From contig QANY01004052.1 of the NCBI GenBank assembly GCA_003255025.1, forward strand, positions 620,001-684,000: a DNA stretch of 64,000 nucleotides. The letters run 5' to 3'. The number at the start of each line of letters is the position of its first letter. Position 1 is the first letter of the stretch. Below the pieces are notes generated by a model that worked only from the letters and a program-made list of their open reading frames with translations, was not told where the DNA came from and did no database searches. A program made the translations under genes and the position numbers. Positions 47,640 through 59,897 of this stretch are shown here, piece after piece. The stretch comes from Datisca glomerata. Lineage: Eukaryota; Streptophyta; Magnoliopsida; Cucurbitales; Datiscaceae.

Positions 47640-50600
47640 CACTACTACAATTTTGGCCTTAGATGACGGTTAAATCCTATCATTATAACCCTATAATAAC
47701 TGTTGACCGTCTGTCATCTATCGGGCTGTCATCTTTACTCTTTTTTAACAAAAACCATCATAATAAGGTGTCGTGAAAAGAAATTACATGACGGGGATTT
47801 TTCGTCATCATAGGTGCCGTCAAAAGTAATTAGATGACAGGAAATCTCCGTCATCATAGATACTACCAAAAACAATTAGATGATGGGGAAACCCCGTCAT
47901 CTAATGTCCAAGTTAATAAAAAAATGCATGGAGAGGCAAAAAAATGCCTTTCAATGAAAACTTTTTTCATTAAAAAACCTTCCCACGATAGAATTTTTTT
48001 ATATATATTAAATTGCCTGCTCCATACATATTGGTTATAAAACAAATCATTTGAAACTTGAGGAAAGTATCTACAATTTTAAGAACACTATAATATAGAT
48101 GTTGATAAGCTTAAAAAATGATAGTAAAATACTTTGGAGTGAGATAGTAACAAACTAAGGGAGTATAAACTCAATTTGCACAACATTATAGCAGTAAGCT
48201 AGCCTGCAAGTCCGAACACAGTGACATTGGATGTACTAATCATTAGAAGATCTAATATTATACAATATCCAAACACTTTCATCTGTATGAAAATGATTGG
48301 AACTTACTAAAAGCAAAACTTATTAAGGGGGAGAACCATAAACGACTCCAAATACCATGAAGAAAAACCATAAGATTAGTCCAAATCTTAAGAGTTACAA
48401 AAACATTCACATAATTAAAGAATATAAGGCTGCAACAAAGTTACTAGTACAAGCAACACAAACCAACATTTTATGCATAGAATGATGCGTTTCCATACAC
48501 AGTTTATCACAATTGCATACTATTCACCTAACCTATATACTATTAGGAAAATATGATTGTTGGATGATCTTAAATAACTTTTATCTATTTTCCTAAACTC
48601 TGCCCCATTAACTTCTATTTATTATTAAATAAAATTACTAAATTAGATGAGCTAATTACATTGGCAAGGATACAATTCAGCTAACTGGAAGCATTAATAT
48701 ACTCATCAGTAGTCACAGATAAATAGAGTTTGAGTATGCATACATAAGGGCTTGAAATGGTCTTTCTCTTCCTCCAAAGCAAAGTTGTCTTGACTCCCTT
48801 TTACCACCAAGACCCTCTCTCATTGGAAAGAATGTAAATAAGACAAAATTGATGTTTGCATGGACAACATTTAAGTAATTAGAACTCTTTACTTAACCTT
48901 CTTGGAATCCACCCGGCATAAGTTGCTGCTTGTTGTAATCAACTACAATTTGGACAGTGGCATCCCCTGTCCAAATTCAAGGACGTGCAATTAATTGCCA
49001 TGTCAACCGATAGAATAGTGATACATTTTGAAGAAAGGCCAGTCATCAATTGACAAAGGAACATACAAAATACTTATAAGAATGGCTAGAATGCTCTGGC
49101 ATTTATTAAAACTAGAACTGACTCACATAAAACTAACATGAAAGATGAGGAAAATTTATGCATAAAATGAAGCTTCTAAATTTAAAGAAACAATCAACCA
49201 TAATTCAATTCAATCTATGTATCTCCATCTTACATTTTGTCATTGATTTCTTTAAGCATATTCATCAGCTTCTTGGCTAATTGCTACCTTTAGTATTCTG
49301 GAGCAACAGTTACTGCAGTTACATGACCATGCCAAGACTCACCTTGCCCTTCAACTTTACCCATGACTACAAACATTTTAGAAACTACATAATGAAGCAG
49401 CGGTGATTTGCCCAAAATGTTGTCAATATCATGTCATCATTAAAACCCTATAATGACGTTAGTTACATGTCTTTTCATATGTATATTTCTCCAAGGCCTA
49501 ATATTTAAATGAACTATCATATCAAGTTCAAGGCCAACATGGTCAAATATAATACTTAATAATATGCCCCAGTGAACTTCCCATATGGCCAAGGGCAAAT
49601 AAACAGAACTTTTACACAAATGGTAGATGGATACATGGTGCAAAATACAAGAAAATAAAATGATCTTTTAAACAAAGAATGAAATCATCTTGTAATTCAG
49701 GCTGCACATAGTTCTTTCCTTGGTAGAAAATTATTGCATTATTAGGCTTTATGTCAATCACATGCCTTTACTAAATCGAGAAAGCTCGTTAGTATATTCA
49801 TGAATCTACCCTGGCTTGCAAGGCTTACTAATAACTTTAACAGTTTCGCTCTTTTTCCAATGGAGGTGCATATTGAGAATAACTCTACCAAAAATACCTC
49901 GTCTCCTAACCAGTACGATCTTTCTTTTTCTCATCTGTACGCTTTAGGTAATTTTTCTCTTCCTTTGTAAGAATTTCAAGATCATACATTTTCAGCTGGG
50001 ACTTTGGGAACATCAAATTTTCTCAACTTCTCAATTAACCATGCTTCTTTCCTCTTAGCCTGTATACAACAAATGAACATATTAATATAAAAGGAAAAAA
50101 TTCTTAATTTTTCATGTAACTGTCTGGGAGAAGCCAAATCATTAGTAGTGTTACCTATATATATATATATATATATATATATTCTTATCCATATTTAACT
50201 AGCCTATAAGGTTTAGTACGATAACTCCCAATAAAATAATAACATTGCAACTCAACTACTATGAATCACATCATTCATGAATCATAAATAAGTTTCAGTA
50301 AAACAACATCCCCTGTATTTTGAAATTAAACATTTAATGAACAAAGTCTGTAAATAGCATAAATATATAATGATGTCTATACTTGATTTTTACATAAACA
50401 AATTCTTGTCGCATCGTACATAATTAACAAAAACATGAATAATAGACAAATACAATCAAAGTCACTGGGAAATAGTTTCTCCTATGATTTAATAAGTAAT
50501 AGAAGTTAGTAAATTTATCAGTTATAAAAATCCACTTGATAGAAATTAACAACAATACCATAAAAACTTTCTTCAACTTAACCAAGAAAGTTCTTAAAAA

Positions 50601-51640
50601 GTAGGAAGAATTCTCCTTTATTCAATTTCCAAACATGACCAACAATATCCAGAAGTCAAACTCACCACCGAGTTGAAGGATTTACAACTACCATTATACA
50701 ACTCCCACATTAAGTAGCTCTCAACAGCAAGGCCCATAGACAATTCTGTAGATATTAAATGAATTCATCATCATCTAGATAATTTCCTACTGAAAAAATG
50801 GATGAACACTGATCATATTGATCCAAAACAAAAGTTGTTCGAAAGTAAATTTTCCAAGACGGAGATATGTGAAAGTTGTATGTATTTAAAAGTGTCCAAT
50901 AAGACTTATAGAACTCTAGACAGAAACCTAGATTCAGAGACTCTAAATCCACAACAGCTAGTGCAGCTCTCAAGATAATCATGCCATCACATTCCTCCTC
51001 GTTAAATGAAATGAGTGGGTTGATTTCAAGATCTATCACTAGAAAGAACCCTAATTCAAAATCTAAACCCTAAATAAATCAGAAAACTTGAAATCCTAAC
51101 TCAAAATCTAAACCATAAATCTCAATAAAACTAAATCACAAATGACACTAAATAAAGTTGAAAATAACAACAAACTCACCACGAGAGAGCGAGAATCATC
51201 ACCGGAGGTTGAGATTTAAGAGAGAGAACAAATTAAAGAAGAGCGACTAGCAGAGAGAGAGGAGTATCGAGAGTGAGAGAGCAGTACAAAGATAATCTAG
51301 AAAGATAGCAGTGTAGAGGGAAACTCGAGAGGGAGAGAAAGAGAGAGAGCATGTTGAGAGTGAGAGAGAGCAGGCTAAGAGTGAGAGAAGAGTTCGAGAG
51401 AGCATGGAGTTCATTCCAGAGAGAGTTTGATGAGGAGGGACTCTGAAAATCTGAGAGAGATATGAGAAATATTAGTATTATAGGTGGTATTTTTGTAATT
51501 AAGATGAATGGGTATATATAACTATGACTATGATTATTATACATGTCATAGTAGATAATATATTAGTCACAGCTAATTTTTTAGCTGTCATCTCATCCAA
51601 TTATTAGTCACAGCTAATTTTTTAGCTGTCATCTCATCCA
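47640..51640. mobile_element. CACTA-3, relative of CACTA-2, inserted in Copia-2
   Basis: The left end CACTACTACAATTTTGG and the next ~350 bp match the CACTA-2 left end (same order of GTCATCTA, CCGTCATC and palindromes at about 47,791-47,898). Interior is AT-rich, with a purine-rich block at 51,180-51,470 that would be a CT-rich leader on the minus strand, also shared in style with CACTA-2. The right end has a 41-bp perfect tandem duplication (51,560-51,641) built on CAGCTAATTTTTTAGCTG, then Copia coding resumes. The right terminal repeat and any target duplication are missing, so the end is approximate. No transposase. The 94-residue minus frame at 51,039-50,755 is unrecognised. Confidence 0.8.
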
Positions 51641-53235
51641 AATCATACAATGCTTACCAGTTCCAAAATTGGTAGCTTAAAGCCTAAAGTATTGACAGTA
51701 GCTTTAACACATCCTTCTGAGCCCACTTCTGTGCAGGAAGCTCTTAATGACAATAACTAAAGAGCTGCAATGACTGAGGAGCTCAAGGCTCTTCAAGCTA
51801 ATCACAATATGGTTTTGGTACCACCTCAAGAGGATCAAACTATTGTAAAGAACAAATGGGTGTTCGAATAAAATACAATCCAAATGGCACTCTCAACAAG
51901 TATAAAGCCAGATTGGTGGTTAAGGGGTTCCAACAGCAAATGGGAATCAATTTTTTTAACACATTCAACTCATTCCTTAAGCCTTGCACACTAAGATTTA
52001 TTTTCACACTTACTGTTTGCAAAGGATGGGAAATCCAACAACTTGACATCAATAATGCATTCCTCCATGGCAAGCTGCAATAAACTATCTTTATGGAACA
52101 ACCACAAGGTTTTAAGGATCGCAGTAAACCCAATCACATTTGCAAGCTCAACAAATCCCTTTATGGATTAAGGCAGGCACCCAGGGTTTGATATGATAAG
52201 CTCAAACTATCTTTCACTAATCTAGGATTCCACCATGTTATCTCTGATACTTCCCTTTTCATTCAGTTTACTATTACCCATATGTTGCTTGCTTTAATCT
52301 ATGTGGATGACATCTTAATAACTGATAGTATTCCCTCTCTATTCAACAAGTTATCAGACACCTAAGTGCTCAGTTTGCTCTTAAACCCTTGGCTCCATCT
52401 CCCACTTCCTTGGCTTTGTGGCTTTCAGTGATCACACTGGTTTATATCTCACTCAGAGCAACTACATGAATGACTTCCTCACCAAGACCAACATGGTAAA
52501 TGTTAAGTGCTACCCAACTCCTATGTGCCCCTCTAATAAGCTCACTACTTTAGGAATTCCTTTTCCAGATCCTAAATTGTATAGAAGTGTGCTTGGCTCT
52601 CTCTTCAATACCTCACCATGACTCGTCATGATATTGCTTTCACAGTCAACAAGTTCACTCAATTCATGTCTCGTCCCATTGAAGACCACTGAAAAACTTG
52701 CAAGCAACTCATTCGCTATCTCCAAGGATCTCCTTATACTGGTCTGCATTTTTCTCCATCTTCAAGACTTACTTTGGAAGCTTACACAGACGTAGACTGG
52801 ACCTCGTCCATTGATGATCGAAAATCCACAACTGGCATATGTGTTTATCTACATGGGAACCTCATTGCATGGTGCTCGAAGAAACATGGTGTTGTAGCTC
52901 GGTCTAGCACTAAAGCCGAGAATCAGGAACTTGCTTCAACTTGTAGTAAAGTACTATGGCTTCTCTCTTTTTTCCTTGAACTAAATATTAAACTGCCTTC
53001 ACCACCTGTTATTTGGAGTGATAATAAATGAGCTCTCTGTGTTGCAACAGACCATGTTTTCCATGCATGTACTAAGCACATCGAACTTGATATGCACTTC
53101 ATTCGACAACATATCTCAGCCAAATCAGTTCAAGTCAGGATATGTGCCTTCCACCTCTCAACTTGCTCACATTCTCACAAAGCCTCTATCTCCGACAAGT
53201 TTCAACTCCTTCATCTCAAAGCTCAGCTAGTTTTG
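51641..53235 (+). pseudogene. Copia-2 reverse transcriptase and RNase H
   Basis: Resumes with SKIGSLKPKVLTVALTHP (about 51,666-51,719), the linker before the polymerase. A frame change precedes IKYNPNGTLNKYKARLVVKG and GWEIQQLDINNAFLHGKLQ (52,024-52,080). LYGLRQAP follows a stop, and YVDDILIT (about 52,299-52,322) keeps the catalytic Asp pair. CYPTPMCPSNKL and a frameshifted segment lead to RNase H: AYTDVDWTSSIDDRKSTTG (from 52,780), ARSSTKAE (about 52,896-52,919) and WSDN, then TKHIELDMHFIRQH in another frame. At least six breaks. Confidence 0.9.
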
Positions 53236-53252
53236 CCTTTCCCTTACAGAGC

Positions 53253-53690
53253 TGTTAAGCCTAATATGTTTTTGTGCCACGTAAGCACTTAATCACACAA
53301 TGCCAACCCAACTTCTTCTCCACACAAGTAGTGCCCTCTAAGCTCCACGTCAACAACCTATAATTGGATCCCATAGGATCCTAAAATAACCATTTCTTCA
53401 TACACAGCTTCATCTAATTAGAGAGCTTCTCAATCAATAGAATTGCCTCATGAATATTTTCCTTCTTCTCTCTCACGTAACAGCTTCATGCATGTAAGCA
53501 TGATTGAGTAATGATAAATAACTAATTTTATTCCCATTTGTGATTCTTTTAGTCTAGTTGTCAGCATTCCATTGATTGGTTCTCATGTATAAATGTATAT
53601 CTAATATTCTATATTTTTTGTCAAGTGTTAGAGTAATTAATCAAACAGTAAAAATCTTCTCTAATTCCTTCGCAGCTTTCCCTTTCTTCA
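53253..53690 (+). repeat. Copia-2 3' LTR
   Basis: TGTTAAGCCTAATATG to CCCTTTCTTCA. Aligns with the 5' LTR; it has extra bases near 53,400 and 53,508. Followed by ACTCT. Confidence 0.93.
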
Positions 53691-53994
53691 ACTCTTCTAA
53701 ATTAGTAGGATGGAAATATACAAATTAACTCTCATTTATCAATAAAGTTTAAATTGGGATGGAACTAATTCAATCAACTTACTAATCAAGAAAGTTTTGT
53801 GAATAAATTCAACCTATAATACTCTCATTCAGTAGATGTAAATACATACATATGTAGATAACATGAAAATTAATTGTACATACACATATAGATAAAATGG
53901 AAATTTCATGTAATTGTAATAGACATACTGAAAAAGAGAGAAAATGAAAAAAAAAATTCACTCATTTCTTATTTATCTCTTTTCCATTCCTATG
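53691..53994. other. spacer between Copia-2 and Copia-3
   Basis: AT-rich, no gene. Several TACATACATATGTAGATA-like words at 53,845-53,895. Confidence 0.5.
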
Positions 53995-54451
53995 TGTTGA
54001 AGATAACCATTCACCTCCATTTTTGAAGCCCAAGATCACACTGTCTCACTGCCATCTTCACATCGTCATGCTCTCTAAAACTCCTCCATTCAAACCTGCT
54101 AGCTAAGATAAACAAGCCATGTCAGCGTCTCACACCTCCACCTCATCAACATAGCATCTACAATGTGATTGGCTACTGCAGAATCTGAGGACCTCTAATA
54201 AACTCCACGAGCTCATCCCTTATTGGCCATGGATAGAATAATTTGGTTACTCAATATTGGTAATGATTGAAACATTTTTTATTCTCCTTTTATTATTCTT
54301 TTGTAATTATTTCTTATTAGTTTCAACATAGTATAAAAGTTATACAAGTTACTGAAAAAGGTAATGGAATTTATTTGTGCAAACAGTAAACTCTTTCTTT
54401 TTCTTCCTTAGTCTCTGTTTTCCCATGTTTTTTGAACTATTTCATTTTTCA
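53995..54451 (+). repeat. Copia-3 5' LTR
   Basis: Starts TGTTGAAGATAACC (start inferred from the TG rule) and ends ATTTTTCA just before a primer site. A TATAAAAG box is at about 54,331. No matching 3' LTR in the window. Confidence 0.75.
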
Positions 54452-54454
54452 AGT

Positions 54455-54466
54455 TGGTATCAGAGC
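54455..54466 (+). promoter_or_regulatory. Copia-3 primer binding site
   Basis: TGGTATCAGAGC, an exact match to the usual initiator-Met-tRNA complement of plant Copia elements, three bases after the LTR. Confidence 0.92.
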
Positions 54467-54477
54467 CACCCGTCTCC

Positions 54478-55760
54478 ATGGTAACTTCTAATCCTGCTTT
54501 TGGGACAGATGAAAACACCACCACAATTCCCCAATGTCATCCAACAGAAAATGAAGCTCAACCAAACCAGAACCAGAACAGTCCAAGCTCTAGTAATACT
54601 GCCCTACAGAATCTGAATATCAACCAGTTGCCTTCATTACCCAATATGTTGTCAAATAACATGATTACCATCTCAATATGATTGGACAAAAACAACTATA
54701 TTTTATGGAAATTACAAATTCTTTCAAATATAAGAGCTTATGACTTAGAACAATACCATTATAGCATCAATCTAGTTCCAGAGGAGTTTATTCCAAACGC
54801 TCTTTATGCCATTGCTGCAAATGGACAGCAAACCACAAACACTGAATCTTTTTTCATCATTAATCTAGCATTTATAAGCTAGAGGAGAACTCACATGCAT
54901 TAACCTCATATAGTCATTTTGATCAAGACTATCATCCTCAACCTAACAATCAACAGCAAAACCAAGGACATGGGTCTAATTTTCACCTAACTTCAAGGTT
55001 TCCTACTGCTTATGTCACCTCACATGCCTCAATGGATGATGCTACTTCCTGGTTTATGGACAGTGGTGCAAATGCCAATATTAACTTTGAAATTGGAAAC
55101 CTAACCATAAAAAATGACTATAAGGGTGAACGAAAGTTGGTTGTGGGCAATATTGAGCTTTTAGACATTTCTCATGTTGGCACAATTAAGATTTAAAGTT
55201 CAAATCCTTCCATCAGCTTAACACTTGATGAATTGCTTTGTATTCCTTCAGCAACTAAAAACCTATTAAGTGTTTCTCAACTTACCAAAACGAATCTCTT
55301 TTTAGTTATTTTTTACTCTAATTATTATTTTGTGCACGACAAGAATATGAGGGAGGTTCTTCTTTAGGGTGTGCTAAATGATGGGTTGTATCACATCCCT
55401 TTACCACTTGTATCAAGCTTCAAACACCATCTTCCATATAAACTCAACAAACCCACCAACATTACTGCTTTTATTTCGGAAAACTACTGTTTTCTTTCTG
55501 TCTTCAATAAAAAAAATAGATGCTAGTTTATGGCATATTAGGTTAGGACAACCCTCATCCCCTGTTATGAAACTAGTATCTCAAAATGTACTTAGTTCAT
55601 TTTCAATGTCAATGCTTCTTCTTTTTGTGATGCTTGTTGTTTAGGAAAATTAAATCAATTTACTTTTCCCCTTTCCGAACATATTGCTAAATCTCCCTTT
55701 CAAATTGTTCACTCTGACTTATGGGGTCTTTACTTCTTTTGTCTAACTCTGGCTTTGAAT
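54478..55760 (+). pseudogene. Copia-3 gag, protease and integrase start, internally deleted
   Basis: The ATG after the primer site opens a Gln/Asn/Ser-rich leader, then LDKNNYILWKLQILSN (54,682), the capsid start. Most of the capsid and the zinc knuckle are missing: coding jumps from about 54,880 to a Gln/Asn-rich stretch and then SWFMDSGANANI (about 55,051-55,086), the protease active site. LLCIPSATKNLLSVSQL and GLYHIPL follow, then the integrase zinc-binding part ending in SPFQIVHSDLWG (about 55,694-55,729). The Copia sequence stops near 55,760, where CACTA-4 sequence takes over. Stops and shifts present. Confidence 0.85.
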
Positions 55761-55769
55761 CGACTAATA

Positions 55770-57143
55770 ATGCTATGATCGATTGGATTAAATTTGAAGT
55801 AGCGAACACATACAAGGGATACAAGTACACATTGCATAGACATTATAAAAAATTCAAAGATCCAATAGTAGCACGACGACATCCTTATAAGGGTGTATTA
55901 CAGGGTGATTAGGATTGGCCATGCACGGTTTGAGAGAGAGAAATTTAAGGTAATTCCTATTATTAAAGCTTATTTATTAATTTTGGTTATTTGACTAATT
56001 ATTTCAATAATAAAACTCATTTACTATATAGCAGGCTCAAAAACCAATTCTCAAAACTGTCAAAACCTTCCATACAATCACAATGGAGGGAACGTATCTT
56101 TTCTTGATCATCGATTTTGTCAGGTGAATCAAAATATTGTTCAGTACTCTTAATAATGTTTAGTATATAATAATTAATGACTCAACTTTTGTTGCATTTT
56201 GGATAGAAATCTTCAACTGGGGTAGCGCATACTCGGATTGAAATATTTTACAACACGCATTTCAATGCTATAAAAAGGTTGCCAGAATGATACGACTCGT
56301 GAAAAATATGTGAGTAACCCCTCTTGAATATCTTCTCAATTGATTTTTTTTATCTTGATAATAGTGTTAGTTTCAATGTTTGTGAGGGTGGGGTGGGGGT
56401 TATCACTTTGCATCTGAGCATCTTAGATGATTTTTGAATATCTTCTAAATTGATGCTCTTTGTATTGATAATAGTGTTAGTTTCAATGTGAGTGTGTGTG
56501 GGGGGGCTTATCACATTGTATCTGAGCTGCTTGAATACTTTATAATTGATGCTCCAATAGTGTATCTGAGCGTGTTAGATGATTTTTGAATATCTTCTGA
56601 ATTGATGCTCATTGTCTTGATAATAGTGTTAGTTTCATGTGTGAGTGTGGGGGGGGGGTTATCACTTTGTATCTGAGCGTGTTAGTTGATTTTAATATCT
56701 TCTAAGTTGATACTCTTTGTCTTGATAATATGTTAAAATGTGGGTGTGCGTGGGGGGGGGTATCACTTTGTATCTGAGCGTGCTTGATGATGATGTTTGA
56801 ATACTTTCTAATTGATGCTACAATAGTGTTAGTTTTAATTTAAAGCTTGACTCATTGTGATGTTACACAGGAACGCATGTGTGCTTTGCGAGATGAGCCT
56901 ATCGCTGAGGATGCCACACCTCACTCCAAAGAAGAGATAGTTGAAGAAGTTCTCGGGCGAAATAGAGGTCTTGGACATGGAGCCCCACCGACATTTTCCA
57001 AGAAAAAGAGTCGAGTTGGAGTTGAAAATATAGAACTAAAAAAACAAATCAAGTCGATGAAGAGTCAACTACAAAGCTTACTTGCTTGGGCTCGTCAAAA
57101 CGGTTTTCCATCTCTTGATGATGACTCAACAACAGAAACATGA
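55770..57143 (+). pseudogene. CACTA-4 Transposase_24-like accessory protein
   Basis: The first exon, about 55,780-55,950, has FEVANTYKGYKYTLHRHYKK and ARRHPYKGVLQGD, resembling the conserved core of plant Transposase_24 proteins. A second exon, about 56,034-56,123, continues the domain. A third exon, 56,220-56,310, has GVAHTRIEIFYNTHF. After a repeat-filled intron, the exon from about 56,871 reads ERMCALRDEPIAEDA and EEVLGRNRGLGHGAPP, then a Lys/Glu coiled coil ending at TGA near 57,141. One or two stops occur in the middle exons. It likely bound the subterminal repeats that lie just downstream. Confidence 0.7.
56322..56800. repeat. ~105-150-bp intronic minisatellite with G-runs
   Basis: Four to five units each run AATATCTTCT, then TTGATAATAGTGTTAG, then a GTGTG tract into a run of 7-9 G, then TATCACTTTGTATCTGAG. 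It lies in the long intron of the CACTA-4 gene. Confidence 0.85.
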
Positions 57144-57583
57144 GCTATAGAATATTTGTTAAGCTTTATAGTTAACATCAATCTTTAAATACTCTCTTCT
57201 TTATTTTTCTTTGGATACATTTGTGAATCATATGCTTCGAGGATTTTGTAATGAACTATTAGAAAATTTCGGGTTTGATATACTTTCTAATGATGTTAAT
57301 TGCTATTACAGGTGATATTATTTATTATTACATCATTTTTGTAATGTAAAATTTGGTCGCCAAAAACAATTCGTGACAAAAAAAATTGGTCGGGAAAAAC
57401 CTTTGGCGACCAACTTTTTTTTAGTTGTGAAAGGATTTGGCGAGGATCTTTATTTTTTGTCGCGAAAGTCTAACGCGATGACTCCAGAAAGTCATCGCGA
57501 AAGACTTTCGCTGACGAAGCAAAAGCGATGAAGTTCATGACGAACTTTTGTTCGTCGCGAAAGGCTTTCGCGATGACTTTTTG

Positions 57584-57619
57584 GGGCTTTAGCGACCAAA
57601 ATGTTGGTCGCTAAAGCCC
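57584..57619. repeat. perfect 16-bp hairpin next to CACTA-4 terminus
   Basis: GGGCTTTAGCGACCAA, a 4-base loop, then its exact reverse complement, ending 15 bp from the element end. Confidence 0.95.
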
Positions 57620-57637
57620 TTGTTTCTTGTAGTGAGT

Positions 57638-59897
57638 GAAATGAAAATGTTTATTTGCGCATGAATCGAGAGTTGATTTGGCATCAGACTTATAGTGAAG
57701 TTGTACTATGTCGGGATTAAATAGGTCATGAATTTATGAGATAAATTACCCGAGTATTTGAATCTCATAGATTTATTCGTGTGGGTCCATTCGGTGTCAA
57801 AAATAGTTCATAAGGATATGATCGAAGTACACTTCCCGAACCTATATGTAATGAGTGTCATCACTAAATTAGTGAAGACCAAAATTAATGTTTAAATTAA
57901 TTAATTTATTATTTTCTAATAATTAGAGAATATATTGCGAACTCATAATTGTTCTTTTAAATTATTGTTGAATAATTTATATAAATATCTGAAAATTTCA
58001 TATTCATTAATGAGACTATGATCTTGTATAAGTACGAGAAGATTAAGATTATAGATAATAAATAAAATAGTCTACAACGTATTAAAGTATGAAATCTTTA
58101 ATGAATGGTTGGTAGTACGGTTCACGAAGTATTTTTTGAATGCATGTGGTATAGATCCGGATCACTGATATGGATAGACATCTTAGTGAGGGTACTTTAT
58201 ATAATTAGATTATATAGGAGTGGATCAATTTGGATTAAAATATTTATTAACATACCATTTATTATAAAGATTTAATACACATCAAATGTGATTATCATAT
58301 GTAGATCAGTCTAAATCTTGAGTAGTCATGAACTCTCATGCATGTCTATTGGATCTTTTGATTCACTCATTAATGTTTGTTTGTAAAACATACTAGTGAC
58401 TTTTGTTTTAGAGATTCAGTGATATAAATGGATGAGAACATGATCTTACAAGATTTAGAATTCAAGCTTTCCTAACAGATTGTATATTAGTTCACTTAAA
58501 TGTTAATTCTGAAACTAAATGTTTATTGAGCTCAAATTTATAATACAATTATAAATTTATCATTCGCTAGTGAATTAATGGTACCTAAGGATTAAGAGGT
58601 AATTAAAAGGGTAAAATAATAAGAAGGCAATTTCATATTTATAGCGTAGTAATAATGAAATTAATAAAAAAATTAATTAAAAAAATTAATTAATAATATG
58701 GTTTATTGGAGCTTAGAATTATGGGTCCATGGTCCCCGAGTCATTTTTGTACTACACAGTCTAGGGTGTGAATATTTCAGGACATGAGAAAATGACTAAC
58801 TTGCTATAAGAATTAAATTTCTAGGGTAAGTATATAACTATGAGTTAATTATATGTAATTAATTAATGAAGAATTAATTAAATTATTTATTATATTTTTT
58901 GGCAATTACAATTAAATGATTATATCGATTAATTTTTGCATTAATCGGTAAGTGAGATAGCATATTTGATTTATGAAATTAAATAATGTTAAATTATTAT
59001 GAGATAATAATTCAATTTTGAATCAATTAAATCTGTAATTGTGAACTAACAGATAAATTAGTTGATAGGAGTGACCAGATAAATTAATTTTGAATTAACT
59101 GATATCTAAGTATTTATTTTATTAAAATAAACAGTAAATTTTAGAAAATTGTCTCGTGGCATGTTGGACTGTCACATGTCAATCACTTATTTTTTAATCT
59201 GAGATCGACATGAATCACTAAAGTGTCGTGGTGGCACACTGTATGTCTCACGACACTACAGCTCTGCATGGCACATTGTAGAGTTGCATCAATTGTAGTA
59301 GGTCTCATTGGAATGACATATTTATAAATAATTTATTATTTTATGTACACCATAAAACCTAATGAGCCTTGACCTAGAATGTATATTATAAATATTATTC
59401 TATTGGTCTGATTAAGTGTGTGTGATTAAGTGATTGAAGCGTTCACTGTGATTAAAAGTTAATAAAAGACTTTGTAAATACTCAAATTCCTTTTCGGAGT
59501 TTTTGTCTCACAGAAGTCTTTCTCCTCTAGATCTCATGTGTTGAGTATATCTAGAGACAGAAAAAATGTCTTTGATATATTCTACATGCTCACACACGTT
59601 CTGGTGTGTTGAAGGATTGATTTGGAAGATTTTGGTGTGGATCTTGAAGTCCGTTGTTCGTGGAACCTCTAGTTCATTGTTGGTAAGGACGCTTGATAGA
59701 CTACAATAGGGTATAATTCATATTTGTATGTCTCAAATTTAATATATAAATATATAATGAATCGATGAGAAAAAATGTTTTTCGTTAAAAGATTTTTATT
59801 TTTGGAAACCGTGGTGTCACAATTATTTTCATTTTATAAATAAATAATTTTTTTTAAACTACCACGCCTCCGCCGCGCGACGCTGTCGATTCCAACA
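57638..59897. mobile_element. LTR fragment related to the solo LTR
   Basis: The stretch from GCGCATGAATCGAGAGTTGA (about 57,657) to about 57,820 aligns with 45,178-45,345 of the solo LTR at perhaps 80%. It ends CGATTCCAACA like that LTR. The first ~860 bp of the LTR are missing, cut by the CACTA-4 end, whose flanking AGT is at 57,635-57,637. The stretch is about twice as long as the corresponding part of the solo LTR, so it may be another subfamily or contain an insertion. No primer site follows, so it is a solo or 3' LTR. No gene inside. Confidence 0.65.

Larger units (their letters stand above)
42591..53690 (+). mobile_element. Copia-2, complete-ended Copia retrotransposon with two nested insertions
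   Basis: Bounded by related LTRs that start TGTTA and end TTCA, flanked by CCTCT and ACTCT (target duplication with one mismatch). Between them are a Met-tRNA primer site, gag, protease, integrase, reverse transcriptase and RNase H in Copia order. A solo LTR (44,284-46,216) and CACTA-3 (47,640 to about 51,640) interrupt it. Without them the length is about 5.1 kb, normal for plant Copia. Many stops and shifts throughout. No clear polypurine tract before the 3' LTR. The LTRs differ by something like 10-15% by eye, so the insertion is old. Confidence 0.92.
55761..57634 (+). mobile_element. CACTA-4, right half only
   Basis: The right terminus TTTCTTGTAGTG (reverse complement CACTACAAGAAA) is at 57,634. 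The preceding ~280 bp are packed with GTCGCGAAAG, GGTCGC and TCGCGATGAC words in both orientations. It carries a Transposase_24-like gene on the plus strand. No left terminus exists in the window; the element joins broken Copia-3 near 55,760, so its left half is lost. Confidence 0.85.

Noticed and set aside
50755..51039. 94-residue minus frame in CACTA-3
   Set aside because: No recognisable domain and no similarity by eye to the corresponding part of CACTA-2. It could be an exon but cannot be supported.
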